DNA of 64,000 nucleotides, taken from assembly GCA_910890315.1 (NCBI GenBank), contig CAJVGD010000020.1, positions 186,001 through 250,000 of the forward strand. Reading direction: 5' to 3'. The notes under the pieces are model-generated. The model did not search any database. It was not told where the DNA came from and saw only the letters and a list, made by a program, of their open reading frames with translations. Below are positions 1 through 11,412 of this stretch, one piece after another; positions within the stretch are counted from its first letter, which is position 1, and each line of letters opens with the position of its first letter. Position numbers and translations under genes: made by a program. The stretch is from Serendipita indica DSM 11827 (taxonomy: Eukaryota; Basidiomycota; Agaricomycetes; Sebacinales; Serendipitaceae).

Positions 1-830
1 GTCTCGGTGACTATGCTGGCTATCACAGAGTCACGTCGACGCTGGAATGAAAGAAAGTCACTTTGCCTCTGTGGCTGGCGAGAAAAACCGCTCACCATGC
101 AGCACCGGTTTTGATCGAGGGAGCGCCCAGGACGGTACAGTATCCTCCGACGGAGCTGGATAAAGACGGGGCTGAGCTATACACACAATGGGTTTCCATT
201 CAAGAAACCGTCGACTCCGACCTGGAACCGGGACGGTGATGACACCAGATAGTTCAGTCTGTCGATCTCAAACGGCGCCATTGCCCGCCTTCCTACCTAG
301 ACGAGGAACCAAAAGCGCCCAGAAAACAATCCAGAGCGAACCAGCACGTCACTCTACTTTAGTCTATGGTCATCTTCTCCAATCATAGGTGCGCAAAGTC
401 ATCGCCAGGAAACGGAACAACTACTAAACAAGCGCGTAGTCGTAATTCTCGAAACACGTACAGGATGGACAGGCGCGTGCCCAGCAGGAGAGTGGTTAGA
501 GTCGGGCGATGGCTAGGACGTCTTCGCCTTATATAAACCCCGGCGCGACGAAGATGACTGACAATTAGGTACTCACAATCATCTATTCGACTTCTTTCTC
601 TATCTCTTGCGAGATTTCGTTGGCTGCAACTCCTCAGAGCGCACTCAACTCGACCTCGCTCTCTCAATAAATCAACTCTCTCAGGCAAAACTACGTGTCC
701 CGGAGAAAGTTTGCCCATCATTTCATCTTCAGCTTCTACATCGTGCGTCATTCGGTTGCTTCCTAATTGCCACACTCTAACATCTTGCCCGTACAGTAGC
801 GACGCAACGTCCAAACCCGAATCTAAAGTC
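1..830. promoter_or_regulatory. 5' flank with TATA box before small gene
   Basis: No convincing gene is seen in the first 830 bases. A TATATAAA box lies at about 530-537, followed by a pyrimidine-rich stretch, which suggests transcription starts near 560-580 and the small coding region from 831 carries a long 5' leader. Open frames here on both strands lack homology I can recognise and have poor start contexts. Confidence 0.45.
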
Positions 831-1070
831 ATGCCTACATCCACCCAACAACTTGGCGGATTGAAGAGTAAATACGGACTGAAAATCATCACCGACGAGG
901 CCGAGATGAACAAAGCTTGGGTGGCTTCTTATTATTGGCAAAGACCAACGGGTACAGATCCCGTACTGCTTGGCACAAGCTCTCCATACACATTTAAAAC
1001 GAAGCAGGATGCAAGAGAGTTTGCAGCTGCTGCCGCAGTGGCGTTTCTGGGACAATACGGGTACAACTAG
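831..1070 (+). CDS. Small protein, possibly dsRNA-binding-like
   Basis: Encodes 79 residues in one exon. The same frame is open upstream to 711, but the only ATG that makes sense is at 831, downstream of a TATA box near 530. The C-terminal segment reads KQDAREFAAAAAVAFLGQYG, a Lys/Ala-rich amphipathic helix like the last helix of double-stranded RNA-binding domains (KK-A-A-AL pattern). The preceding part with SYYWQRPTGTDPVLLG could form the short strands of such a fold. This is inference from pattern only; the family and function are not recognised. No signal peptide or membrane segment is seen. Confidence 0.5.
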   Translation: MPTSTQQLGGLKSKYGLKIITDEAEMNKAWVASYYWQRPTGTDPVLLGTSSPYTFKTKQDAREFAAAAAVAFLGQYGYN

Positions 1071-1248
1071 CTTTCCCTAACTCTTCTCTCTATAACTATA
1101 CCCTCACTATGAAAATTCGTATGCTTCTAGTACATCAGCTTCTCTTGACTCTTCTCCTATCTATGTCGTATATAACTCGCTCCCATCGTCTCGTCGTGTA
1201 TTGGACAATGTGGTCGATAGCAATACACTAGCACTTTACATCCAAAGT

Positions 1249-2443
1249 TTACTGCACAAATTTCTTCACACTCTCCCCGAACTGAACCATCGTATCCTCA
1301 AGGCTCTGGTACTTCAACCCGAGCACCTCCTTGCTCAAGCTATTATCCGCGGTATAAGATCCCCCGATTGGTGTCCCATCTTCATTGAACCCCTCTGGAA
1401 CCTTGGTAGGAATTCTGGATGCTAAATCGGGGAAATGAGAACGGAAGACGTCGCAGATAGCCTTGTTGTTATAGGTCCCGTCAGCGGCGATGATGAATCG
1501 CTTATTACTCGCGTCTTTGGCGGACAGTGCAAGGACGTGTGCCGTGCCAAGATCGGCGACGTTGACCCAGAGTGCAACGCTGTGAGGTGGGATGCTTCCG
1601 TCTGCATTCGCGCCAGGAGAGAGCATTTGGAAGAGTGCTGCAGAGGATGTGTTGAGTGCTTCTGCTGATGGCACGTATTGCGCGACTTGGCCAAAGACCA
1701 TGGGTGGGCAGAGGGCGACCAGGTCGAAATGCGGCTTGTTTTCTTCCATGTATTCCCATGCGGCCTATAAGAGTGTTGGGATGAGAGACGTCAAGATTGG
1801 TTGAGGGAAAGGCAAACCTTTTCTGCCCACTTCTTGGCGCCATAGTAGGCGTGACTGCCATCGCCGTCGTGCGTCTCCTCCCATGAGATCTATTCTATTA
1901 TCAGTATCGTCTCCGAGGAGATCCTCAGACGCACCGGATTCCAATCCTTTTCGGAATATACATATCCACTTCTCCACCCTTTTGCAGGGTCTACGACAGA
2001 TGCAAAGCTACTCGTGAGCACGACCCTCTTGACTGTCGGTGCGAGATCATTGATCGCTTTGAACAAACTCTTCGTGCTGCCCACGGCAGGTCCCGTAATT
2101 TCCTTTGGATCCTTGGCACTCAAGATAAATGGTGTAGCTGTGTGCACGACGGCATCAAACTTGTTCTCCGTGAGCACTTTATCAAACGCATGCTCGTCTT
2201 CGATGACGGGCACAATGGCGAAACTGAGTTTGGAGAGCTGGGCGGGCGAGAGACGAGAGGACAGTGCAGTCTTGGTCTCCTCTCCTTTTTTCTCTGTGCG
2301 TACGGTCGATACGACAGTATAGTCACGTTCGAGAGCTGCGATGAGTACTTGAGCAGCTACGAAGCCGTTTCCTTGCCTTGTCGTCAGTATTGATAATAAA
2401 ATTATGCTGTAAAATTACCTCCAGTAACGAGAATTGTAGACAT
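1249..2443 (-). CDS. NAD(P)-dependent reductase/epimerase (GRE2/DFR-like)
   Basis: An extended short-chain dehydrogenase of the dihydroflavonol-4-reductase/methylglyoxal-reductase (Gre2) group, expected in the cytosol and reducing aldehydes or ketones with NADPH. Four exons read cleanly. The first ends inside the cofactor motif, so the spliced N-terminus is MSTILVTGGNGFVAAQVL (GGxGF Rossmann motif). The middle has VVHTATPF and the strand VKRVVLTSSFASV. The third small exon carries YYGAKKWAEK with the catalytic Tyr and Lys four residues apart. The last exon has LCPPMVFGQ, WVNVADLGTAHVLAL and the substrate-side C-terminus ending KKFVQ. Substrate cannot be told. Its start faces an empty 650-base gap before the NLR remnant. 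Confidence 0.88.
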
Positions 2444-3095
2444 TTTGGGGTCCAGTTGAGGGGTGCTGATGAGGGGTCGAATGTGGCTCACTGGCTTTGG
2501 GTTGGGGCTTTTATACGTCAGAACAGCGTACGACCATCGTAATCCGATCCGTGTCTCTCGGAATTGGTATCTCCTTTGTCATCAGAATTCTTTCAGAATG
2601 TGAATTCAAGTCGTAGCCCTCGAGAACTGGACGATGGTATGTCATCAATCCTGCAAGTGCATGTAGGATTCGCCAGTAGACTAATCCGATAAAATTTGAT
2701 TGGTAAGCGCTCCGTGGTCGGGTGGGCGAGTTCTTGATCGAGATGGCGTCGAGGTCAAGGAGCGCTGATTGGGTCCTTTCTTTGATTGAGCCATTCAAAG
2801 ATAACGGGACCGAGGTTGTATATCTAATAACTATCCTGTCTATGTCATCGAAGCATTGATATCGTTAATAATTGCTATCACGCTGAGTAAGCCGTGGCTA
2901 ATTGCGATTTGCGGACCTCCGACTCACCTGCCGGACTTCCGACCCACTTGAGCCTAGCAGGAGGCGCGCGCTCCGACGTCGGTGTTGAGTATTGAATGCT
3001 TTCGAACTCAATACAAGGGCTACTTGGCTCTACTCAGTTGTACCTATACGTATCTTCCAACAGGTCCCTGAGTATGCTAAAGTGACTTGTACAAT
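2444..3095. other. Intergenic gap
   Basis: No gene recognised. A 20-base unit occurs twice in tandem at 2912-2931 and 2932-2951 with about four mismatches. The region lies between the start of the reductase and the 3' end of the NLR remnant, so it should hold the reductase promoter. Confidence 0.4.
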
Positions 3096-4969
3096 TTACC
3101 AAACACCTCCACCTTCTCTCACCCGAGTCCACTCTTCTCCATATACAAAATCGGACATATCCATGGTCAACCTCTCGAATTGACCAATAATACGGACCCC
3201 CGGCCGCTCCAAGCCAGTACGGAGATGCCATGGAATCCAGCAAAGTAACTCCCCATCTGGCCCTAGCACCCATCCATTGCGACCCATCCGGCAGTGGTAG
3301 TTGAGGAGTGTGTCTGGAGAAATTAGCCGATTTACAACACAGCACGGTGTGCTCACCAAGCTTTCACTGGTAATATCCCAGATCCGCAACGTCTCATCAT
3401 CTGAGCCAGAAACGATACGGCAACCATCCGGTGAGAATGCAACAGAGTTCACCCATTTTGTATGTCCTTCCAAGGGTACGCCAATCTGTCCCCCGTCTCG
3501 GCATCCCATAACCTTACTGTGCAGTCTTCGGAGTCAGATGCGATATGGTGGCCATCTGGCGAGAATGCAACCGAGGTGACTTCGCCTTTATGCCCCCCTA
3601 ATGGTTCTCCAATCGGTCTGAGAGTCCCCGCATCCCATAGCCGGATCATTCAATCAGAGGAGCCGGAAACGATACGGCCACTGTCGGGTGAGAATGCGAC
3701 CGATTGGACCTGATGTATGTGTCCTTCGAGCGGCTGCCCGAACTGCCTACCCGTTTCCACAGTACAAAGCCTCACCGTTCTATCATTCGAGCCACTATGA
3801 TCACGGGTGATTGTTCGACAGGGAGATTAGAGATCCCCGACAACGGCTCCTCGATCAACTGGCGAAAGAGTTGGTCAATGTTTGGGGTCGCTAGGTCGAT
3901 CTCTTCCTTTGTCAACCTTTCGGCTAAATGTTTTCGTACAGTGGGATGGCGCGCGAGATCGTACGCCACGCTCCGCCAGAGCGCTCTCGTAGTGGCAACG
4001 ACGCTTTCTTGACGGCGAAAGAAGAAGCTTGATCCTAGGCGCTGCATCTTGATCCCGAGGACACGGACTAGACTGGACGCGATGGTCGATTTCCCTGCTC
4101 CTGGTGCTGCTTTGATCCACAAGATATTGGATGTGCAGGGATTACGGGCCCACGCCGCACATTCGGCCAATATCTCAATGCGCGTACCAGTTTGGCATTC
4201 GCGAGGACGGGTGTATTCCTTGCACTGTTGCTTGTTTAACACCTCTGCATCCGCCGATGCGTTTACTGAGACGGTGATATAGAGCATGAGGGAGGACTGG
4301 ATACAGTTAAATTGATCGTTCGAAATGAATATGCCGGACTGACCATTATTTGCCATTCGGCATCCTTCAGACGTTTCTCATAGCCTGCGATGACCCCTGC
4401 TTCGAGCTTCGTCTGACCAATGCGTTGAACCGATAATTTGAGAGTGACACCCCTATCCAACTCGGATTCGTCGGCACCGGAATCTACGCATACGTTGGCA
4501 ATCATTTCCACAAGGGTGCTGTTGCTGCTGAGTTTACGTCGACGGGAAAGGATGAACATACGAAAGATAGTTTGTAACCCCGATGAGGAACGCGAACCCT
4601 AGCTATGCCTTACCTGGATAGCTTCCAAGAGTGTAACAGCTGCCTCGCAGGCTCCCTTGGTGGCGCAAATTCTGCAGCATCCGCAACACTTTTGGTGATG
4701 TTTAGTACAAGAGCTACTCGAGCGAGCCACCTGTCCATCTTAGAACCTTGCGTTTGAGGTTGTGATGGTTGTTCGCTGGTCGCAGCCTGGGCCGTTGATA
4801 CCTCTGATGTAGATACTGCATTGTTATCAACGGCTACATTTTGATCTACGGTATGTGACGCGGCGATGCTCGTGCTAGCCGGGATATCAGATGAGGTCGG
4901 CGTCTGAGACGAGTCTTGAGCATCCTTGTGTTTCTTGGATTTATTCCGCAGTTTCTGGAAGAGATCCAT
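3096..4969 (-). pseudogene. NACHT-WD40 NLR remnant (HET-E-like)
   Basis: A degraded fungal NLR of the kind involved in heterokaryon incompatibility and non-self recognition. From the N-terminus: a low-complexity Ser/Thr/Gln head starting MDLFQKLRNKSKKHK, a helical segment, then VSVNASADAEVLNKQQC and a NACHT P-loop IKAAPGAGKSTIAS with its sensor region FFFRRQES. The NACHT breaks off at the Walker B strand (SPVIIVA) and runs straight into WD40 repeats ([53 protein letters not shown]). The tail carries the usual end block [15 protein letters not shown]. An in-frame TGA follows SGSSD near 3649. Frames also shift at the run of five C at 3490-3494 and near 4655. The large internal deletion makes a working NACHT unlikely even if the small shifts were sequencing errors. 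Confidence 0.7.
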
Positions 4970-5781
4970 CGCAGCCTTTTTCAGGAGCTCGACGCAGCCC
5001 AGAACAAGAAGTCAGAGGCGTTGTTTGGCCAAATTGACCTTTGACCCAGGTCGTCCTCGTTTGTTCGGTGTTGAGACAGGACAAAAGACGACAGCTCTTG
5101 GGTACTCAAATGTACAGAACAAGTCGGTTTGAGGTCTTGCTCAGAGCCGCACTTTGCCTTCGACTTCTACGATCCATATGCGGCTGTCAGGTACCAGGTC
5201 ATTGAAAATTCATTTTTGAAGTGCCCCAAGTATCAAGCACCTCTGATCATTTTCAGTCGTTGCTCTCTCAGGAGAGAGACGAGGTACGCGACGGTGATTG
5301 GTGCAGGAGACGCGTACCAATCGGTAAAGCGGCCGGGATCAGAGATTGAATAGGCGTGTGAGCACGTTGCATGACGACTCTGAGGACGTCTGGCGAAAAG
5401 TAGACGGAGCAAACCGTGAGGAGGCCGTCCACACGGGCCAGAACAAAGCAAAAGCCACTAAGCGTATACAAAAGAAGCTAGCGAACAACGGCACCGACTT
5501 GTTGCTTGGGCCTGGTTGCCCATCGTCTCCAAGGCAGCATCCGCCCGGCTACCGAAACCCGCAAAAGGAGGGACAAGTATATCCAGACGAATTCAGTGAG
5601 CGTGGTGGCGTTGCCGGCTATCTGGACTCTGTCTAACTATAAAACACCTTCGGTTTGGATCGACGGACTGGCCATCTTCTCTCCTTCCCTTCCACTCGTT
5701 TCTCTGCGCAGAGCGCAATATTAGTGCACTTTTTCCAACACTCTCTTTTGACAGCTACATTTACCACTTTGACTTGCAATC
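4970..5781. promoter_or_regulatory. Intergenic gap with TATA box before secreted protein
   Basis: No gene is recognised between the NLR remnant and the secreted-protein gene. A CTATAAAA box at 5637-5644 lies 138 bases before the ATG at 5782, with a C/T-rich leader between them, a typical fungal arrangement. Short open frames in the gap look like chance. Confidence 0.5.
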
Positions 5782-6464
5782 ATGCGCTTCCAGTCGATCA
5801 TCTTCTCCGTCCTTTCCCTCGGCTTCGTTGGGTCCTCGTTGGCACTCCCAGTCGATAGTGCTGCTCTTCAGAAGCGAGCGTTCACTCTCAAGACGTACGT
5901 CTCTGGACTCGCCAAGTATTTTTGTCTCATCAAGTTATGAATAGGTACCCAGAGTTCCAGATCTCTTCTACCCCAGCTGGAAACGCCCAAGCCGAAGCAG
6001 CGGCCGTATTTGTCACTCCATTCAACGGTGTCGACCTCGCGACCGTGTCGAAGCAGGATAGGGACAATGTCGAAGCTATGCGTCGCCTTGCTGAGCAGGC
6101 AGAGACCGAACAGTTTAACCCGGCTATCAAGGCTGCTTCCGGTGCTGAGGGCAAGTCTTTCCTGACATAGATCTTCGAGTCAAGTCTGACCTCTGTGAAC
6201 AGCCAAGGCACTTCAGAATGGGAAGATCAAGAACAAGGTCCTCAAGCTTACCGGTATTGTTCAAGTTAGCAAGATTGATGTGAGTATTCTTCATCTAGAA
6301 TCCAAGCACGAGGACTGACGAATATCTAGCTCGCCAAAGCCAAGGCTGCCGGAAAGGACACGAGCTCTATCGAGGCCAAACTCGAAGAGGAGCAAACCAA
6401 GTTGACGAAGAACATTGCGACGGACGTTGCGGCCGCTGGCCAAGACTCCGAAGGTGTCGTCTAA
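5782..6464 (+). CDS. Small secreted protein, Ala/Lys-rich
   Basis: Four exons (5782-5894, 5945-6150, 6203-6279, 6330-6464) give 176 residues. A signal peptide is clear: MRFQSIIFSVLSLGFVGSSL ending ALPVDSA, followed by a possible Kex2 site at LQKR. The mature part contains YPEFQISSTPAGNAQAEAAA, then an Ala/Lys/Glu-rich helical C-terminus ending DSEGVV. It has no cysteines after the signal, so it is not a disulphide-rich effector. The second intron starts with GC (GAGG then GCAAGT) instead of GT; reading through it would stop after six codons. It resembles a class of small secreted proteins common in basidiomycetes, but I know no function for them. A TATA box lies 138 bases upstream. Confidence 0.8.
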
Positions 6465-6799
6465 GTGGCTCTGTATTTGTCGTCCCAGAATCTTCTTTCT
6501 TCTGGATTCTGGGCTGCCTTTTTGCACTAATACACGAGCGTTCAGCCCGAGAATTGTCAATGTTAGCATCTAAAGTTATGACCGATTGACTCGGCCTTTC
6601 GAGCCAATGGCCAACTGTCAATCCTCCGAGTCGCCGTTCCTTTTGTCCTCGAAATTTTCTTTTTGTTCGCTCCAGATCCACCCACGGTAAAAGGCGGGGA
6701 GAACGGCGGCGGACTGAATAGCCCGTATCTTCGACCTCAACCACGACGGTTGTCCCCGCTCGTTTGGCCAATAAGTAACCTCGTAGAAATACCTTTTTA
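6465..6799. other. Intergenic gap
   Basis: About 335 bases between the end of the secreted-protein gene and the ATG of the glucosidase. It should hold the terminator of the first and the promoter of the second. No ORF here is convincing on either strand. Confidence 0.4.
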
Positions 6800-9700
6800 A
6801 TGGCGTCTCCTATCACTCCACCTCACACAGCGCTCGCGGAGAGCTTTGTCCTCGTCAACAATAGTCGACCCACGTCTGGCACGTCAACACCAATAAGCCG
6901 AGTACGCGTCCTTGGGACCCTAGTATGATGCCGGTTACTCATTGTTTGTACTCTAGAAGGGATATTCTGGTTCGGAGAGTGGTATGCCGTTCAGGCTTTG
7001 GCGCAAAAGAGGCCTTCTAACGATAGGCGTAAATAGGGGATCCGAGAGGAGGAATCAAGCGTGCGCCAACAATCACGCCCGCGTCAACTTCTCCTCCGGA
7101 AACACTCTTGACGAGCACGTCGACGTATGCGCACGACTGGTCAAAGGCAGCGACAGCTGGCGGGCTGAGGTTACACGGGCGCCATTTCGTTGACGGACGC
7201 GGGCGAGTGTGCCTCCCGCGTGGTGTCAACCTCTCTGGAAGCTGTAAGAGGTGATTAGTCCGATATTATCTAGAACCCATTCAGTCGAACCGGTCAATTG
7301 ACGCTTGGTTGTAGTCCTGTCAATGAGAACCCAAAGGCGTTTTGGAGCCGGAGACATGAAGTTACATTCGTGGGGAGACCTTTCCCTCTGAAAGACGCAC
7401 CAGAACACTTTGCAAGGTTGCGTCGCTGGGGGTTGACATTTGGTATGTACCTCAGACTTGTTCAATTATCAGGGACTAACGGAATCAAGTTCGTTTCCTT
7501 ATTACATGGGAGGCCATCGAGCATCGTGGACCCGGGAAATACGACATGGCCTACCTCAATTATGTGCGCGACGTCATCTCACTGATGCCTGAATACGGCA
7601 TCGTTGCCATGGTCTCCATGCACCAAGATGTTTGGTCTCGCTTCTCTGGCGGTTCAGGTGCACCCGCCTGGACGCTCGAAGCCGTTGGGTTCGATCTCGA
7701 AAAGCTTGAAGTCACAGGAGCGGCATGGTTGGATGGTGTACGCGATAAGGATCTAAAGGAGCGTGGTATTTGGCCGACGGGATACCAGAAGCTCGCGGCC
7801 GCGACCATGTCGTACGTCTGCCGTTTGTTGCTGGGACAGCGCTGATTGAATAATATCCTAGGACCTGCTTCTGGGGTGGAAATACGTTTACACCTCAGTT
7901 GATTGTTGAGGGAGAACCTATTCAGGAATACCTGCAAAGTCGATTCCTCAAGGCATGGGAGCAAGTCGCAAAAGCACTAGGCGGACTAGAGGCCGTTATT
8001 GGATTTGATGTAAGATTCTCTCGCCGAGAGTTATTCCTGTCTTACATTTGCAGATGCTAAACGAGCCGCATCGAGGCTATATAGAAGTGCCATCCCTTCA
8101 TAATTGGGACTATAATACGGATTTACATTTGCATGACATTCGTACGTCCAGAGTCTACCGTCTTGTCGTATCTGAACCCTAGCAGCTTCTGCCTTTAATT
8201 CGTTCTGTCTCGGAGCCGGGTTACCCACTGCTGTACCGCACTATGTGCGTTCGTTCCCGATGCCCACCAAGGTCGACAAACATGTTATGGTCAACGAACA
8301 AAAAGTCTCGGTATGGCGTGCCGACGGACCGACCGAAGGTAAATGTCTATGGGCCATGCACGGCGTTTGGATATACGACGAAAAGTACAAAGTACCCATG
8401 GTTCTTCGCGAAAACTACTTTAACAATAATCCCCTTACGGGAGACAAGGTAGATTCTTTGTTCACGAATGGGCGTAGTGCTTATGGTTTGTTTAGGTCGA
8501 TTGGTACACCGACTTTTACTATCCGTTCCTCCAGAAATGGGCCACGCTCGTTCGCAGCGCGTGTCCGCTTCCAAAGATTGTCTTCGTTGAACCTATTCCA
8601 AACGAGGTATGTCGCTAGTCGACAGAGTGGAATTGGGCCTGATCCATGCAGTTCTGTCCAACTTCCTGGACAGAGGAACGACGCATCCCTCAGATGGTCT
8701 TTTCGCCACACTGGTACGACCTCGACGCGCTTTTCAGAAAACAATTTGGCAACTTTACTGTCAACGTTCAGGCGCTCTCGAGGGTATGTTTACCCAGCGC
8801 AATGGTGGTCCGCGCTGATCATACCACGTAGGGCGTATTTCCGCCTCGGACATTCTTCTGGGGACATCAAGGCGTGCGAGCAAATTACACGCTTCAGATC
8901 CGAAATCTCATCGAGCTGCGTACAAGTCGTTGGGTGAGCGCCCGGTATTCATCGGAGAGACGGGCGTGCCTATGGATATGAAGTATGTCATTCGAATACA
9001 CCAGCTTACTTAGCTGACAAGCGCGCAGTGGTGGGGAAGCCTTCCGTTCTGGTGACTTTACCTGGCAAGCACGAATGATGGATGCAGTCATCTCTGCATT
9101 AGAGGGCAATCTCATTGGCTTCACGTATGTCGACTCTCTTGAATAAGAGCGGTCGGATCTGATCCATTGATAGATTATGGAACTACAATCCACTGAATGA
9201 GGATGCGACTGGCGATCAATGGAACGGCGAAAACTTTTCGTGGTTCTCCAATTTCCGTGCACGCAAGATTGGCGCCGGTTCGCGCGACCAAGTTGACACG
9301 ACGCTCGATGATGGCGGTCGCATTCTCGAGTCAGTCGTGCGCCCATATCCAGCCAAGGTCGCCGGTATCCCGCTCAGTTTCGAATATGACGTCAATCGCG
9401 GAGAATTCAGATTTGAATGGGCCCGTCCTCTGCCTTCATCATCGCCTTCACCGTCAGACGTGACGGCTGCACTACTTGGCGCCAATAATAGTGTTAGTGT
9501 GAAGAAACCGCCGCTGGTGGGACACGCGAAATTGACGAGCCGCATTACGGAGATTTATCTCCCGATGCAGCTTGTCCACAAGAAGAAATTTGTGATCGCG
9601 TTCGATGGTGCAGCCCAGGGCTCAACGTGGTGGTACGATGCAAAGAACCAGACGCTCTTCATTGAGCAGCCAGAGTACGACGAAGAGGAAGATGAGAATG

Positions 9701-9840
9701 TCACGTACAAGCTCATCTTTGGACTCACTCCGCCCCCCAAAGCACTGTGGCCCGTCAAATCGCATTGGGAGGACTTTGCTGGGTATTATGCGGGTGTTGT
9801 GGCATTTGTTTTGGCGCTATTGGCCTTCTTTTTAATGTAA
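6800..9840 (+). CDS. GH5 (GH5_12-like) steryl/ceramide glucosidase, one frame break
   Basis: A membrane-anchored glycoside hydrolase of the fungal EGCrP/Egh1 type, which removes glucose from ergosteryl glucoside or glucosylceramide. Thirteen exons can be joined. The second is only 25 bases, and a 55-base intron with a CTAAC branch site (6983-7037) leads into GDPRGG. The (beta/alpha)8 barrel starts at RGVNLSGSCK and continues with VSMHQDVWSRFSGGSGAP, the acid/base motif MLNEPHRG, FWGHQGVRANY, and the nucleophile motif FIGETGVPMDM. The C-terminal beta domain holds YEVD-like and WWYDAKNQTLFIEQPEYDEE blocks. The protein ends with a hydrophobic helix YAGVVAFVLALLAFFLM, a likely tail anchor. Within exon 11, near 8921, the frame changes by one base between LQIRNLIE and YKSLGERPVF, and no intron explains it. 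So this is either a fresh null allele or a sequencing indel. Confidence 0.82.
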
Positions 9841-9934
9841 TCTATTCGCTCGAGTCTGGAGCAGAGAGAATGTATCGAATTTGGAAGAGATACGAGTAAC
9901 ACGAGATAATAGTTACACGGGAAAAGTACAAGGG

Positions 9935-11412
9935 TTAGATATGAGGGAAGAAGTCAGACCATTCCATGTCTCGATATGCGTCGAGTGGGAGCGTCCCAAG
10001 CGTCACTAAAGCAAGCATAATTGTTATTCCCCTTCCAACAAAGTAGAGGGGCATTAATAGAAACTGGAGGAGCATGATCACCATGCCTAAGCTTCTAGAT
10101 ATCTTGTCAATTCCCACTGCGGAGAACAGGACCACGATTGCTGCAGGTGGCACTGCAGTCATGACGATACTCGCAAATCGCCAGAGAAATTGCATGTGAT
10201 GGGACGGAAAAGGTGACGACCACGCAAGAAAATGGACAGCACCAAACACTGTCCCGACAATGATTGTGGTCAAAAAGCCAACGAGATCGCCGGCAGTACC
10301 CTCATCTTTATTGTATCCAGAGTGAAACATTGGGACTTGTTTCAGACTCCGTAGGTCCACGTATCCGCCCTGAACGCCTACTGCATACGCCAGGGCTCTA
10401 CTCAAAAGGCCGTGTTCTTCCATCTCCTGCTTCAACCTCTTCTGCTCTTCCGTACGCTCCGGAAGAGTTTCGTACACACGCACAGGGAATGTCACCCGAT
10501 ACGGCTTGTCCCACCATGCAATGTACATTGCCACGGTGAGGAGAGTATAACCAAGGGTAACAACCTCGAGTTCCGTGAGTGGGAGGTTACTGACTTTCCG
10601 CGCAATGCAGTGAGCGATAAACCAGAGAGTTTGGACTATGACAAGAAACTTTGCGAGTCCGTCGTTCTTGCACTTGTCCTGCAGCTCAGCCGGAGTAGGG
10701 AGGAGAAGTTTATCATCTTTGATGAGACGACGGACGTCGAATTCATCAAGAGGGTGGATAGGCTTTCCAAACTCCTCATCAACTGCTTTGGTTGCCCTTT
10801 TGCTTGGTGCATATTCACGTCGACCGTCTCCCGCTTCCAGCGCGGATTTCCTGAACAGTAGGTGGTTTGACTCTTCGTCCTGTTCTCCATTCGCATCATA
10901 CGATGACTGTTGACCTCGCTCAAAGAGATGAAACCCGCCCATGATGATGAAGAACCCTTGCTGGCGGGTGGCACCTAAAACGGCTGGTCAGTTCTAAATA
11001 CTGAAATTAAACTTTGCAACATACCAATGTCCTTTGCTAGTCGTGTGGCTTTGGTAAACTGAAGAATCGCCATACCCAGAACCCATTCGGGGAACACCAA
11101 TGTGACAATGATAGGCACCACGTTGCATCTGAGGACCGATTTTGTCCAGATTTTGAATCGGGTCAAGTAACCCAAGCCTCTGGTGTCCACAGGTTCGGGA
11201 ACGTTGAGATGGAGGGCCACCCAGATGCACAAGAACGTGGTAGTGAGACAACTCCAGATTATCCCAGGTAAACTTCTATACTCCTTAGTGCGTGGCGAAA
11301 GGCATTCCGTCGCATTCGACGCGAGGTCTTGAGCGGCGCGGGCTGATAGGGAGTAAACGGCGACTGCGAGGGCCATGAGGACGAAGAAGATGCGAGACTC
11401 AACCAACATCAT
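9935..11412 (-). CDS. Uncharacterised multi-pass membrane protein
   Basis: Two exons (11025-11412 and 9935-10974) give 475 residues. It has an N-terminal hydrophobic segment (RIFFVLMALAVAVYSLSARA) and then EYRSLPGIIWSCLTTTFLCIWVALHLNVPEP. Next come PEWVLGMAILQF and, across the intron, ATRQQGFFIIMGGFHLFERG. Several strongly hydrophobic helices fill the C-terminal half (for example VGFLTTIIVGTVFGAVHFLA and SLGMVIMLLQFLLMPLYFVG). A charged linker contains LDEFDVRRLIKDDKLLLPTPAELQDK. I recall this pattern as a large uncharacterised family in Agaricomycetes, often in several copies; no enzymatic motif is seen. A relic of a second copy lies just upstream, which fits local duplication. Confidence 0.78.

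Noticed and set aside
711-830. N-terminal extension of the first small gene
   Set aside because: Only a TTG start is available; the ATG at 831 is the natural start.
383-913. 176-codon minus-strand open frame at the left edge
   Set aside because: No domain, no intron pattern, overlaps the TATA box and leader of the plus-strand gene.
7000-7200. Apparent stops and frame change in the N-terminal part of the GH5 gene
   Set aside because: A 55-base intron at 6983-7037 with a CTAAC branch site leads into one frame that is open through RGVNLSGSCK.
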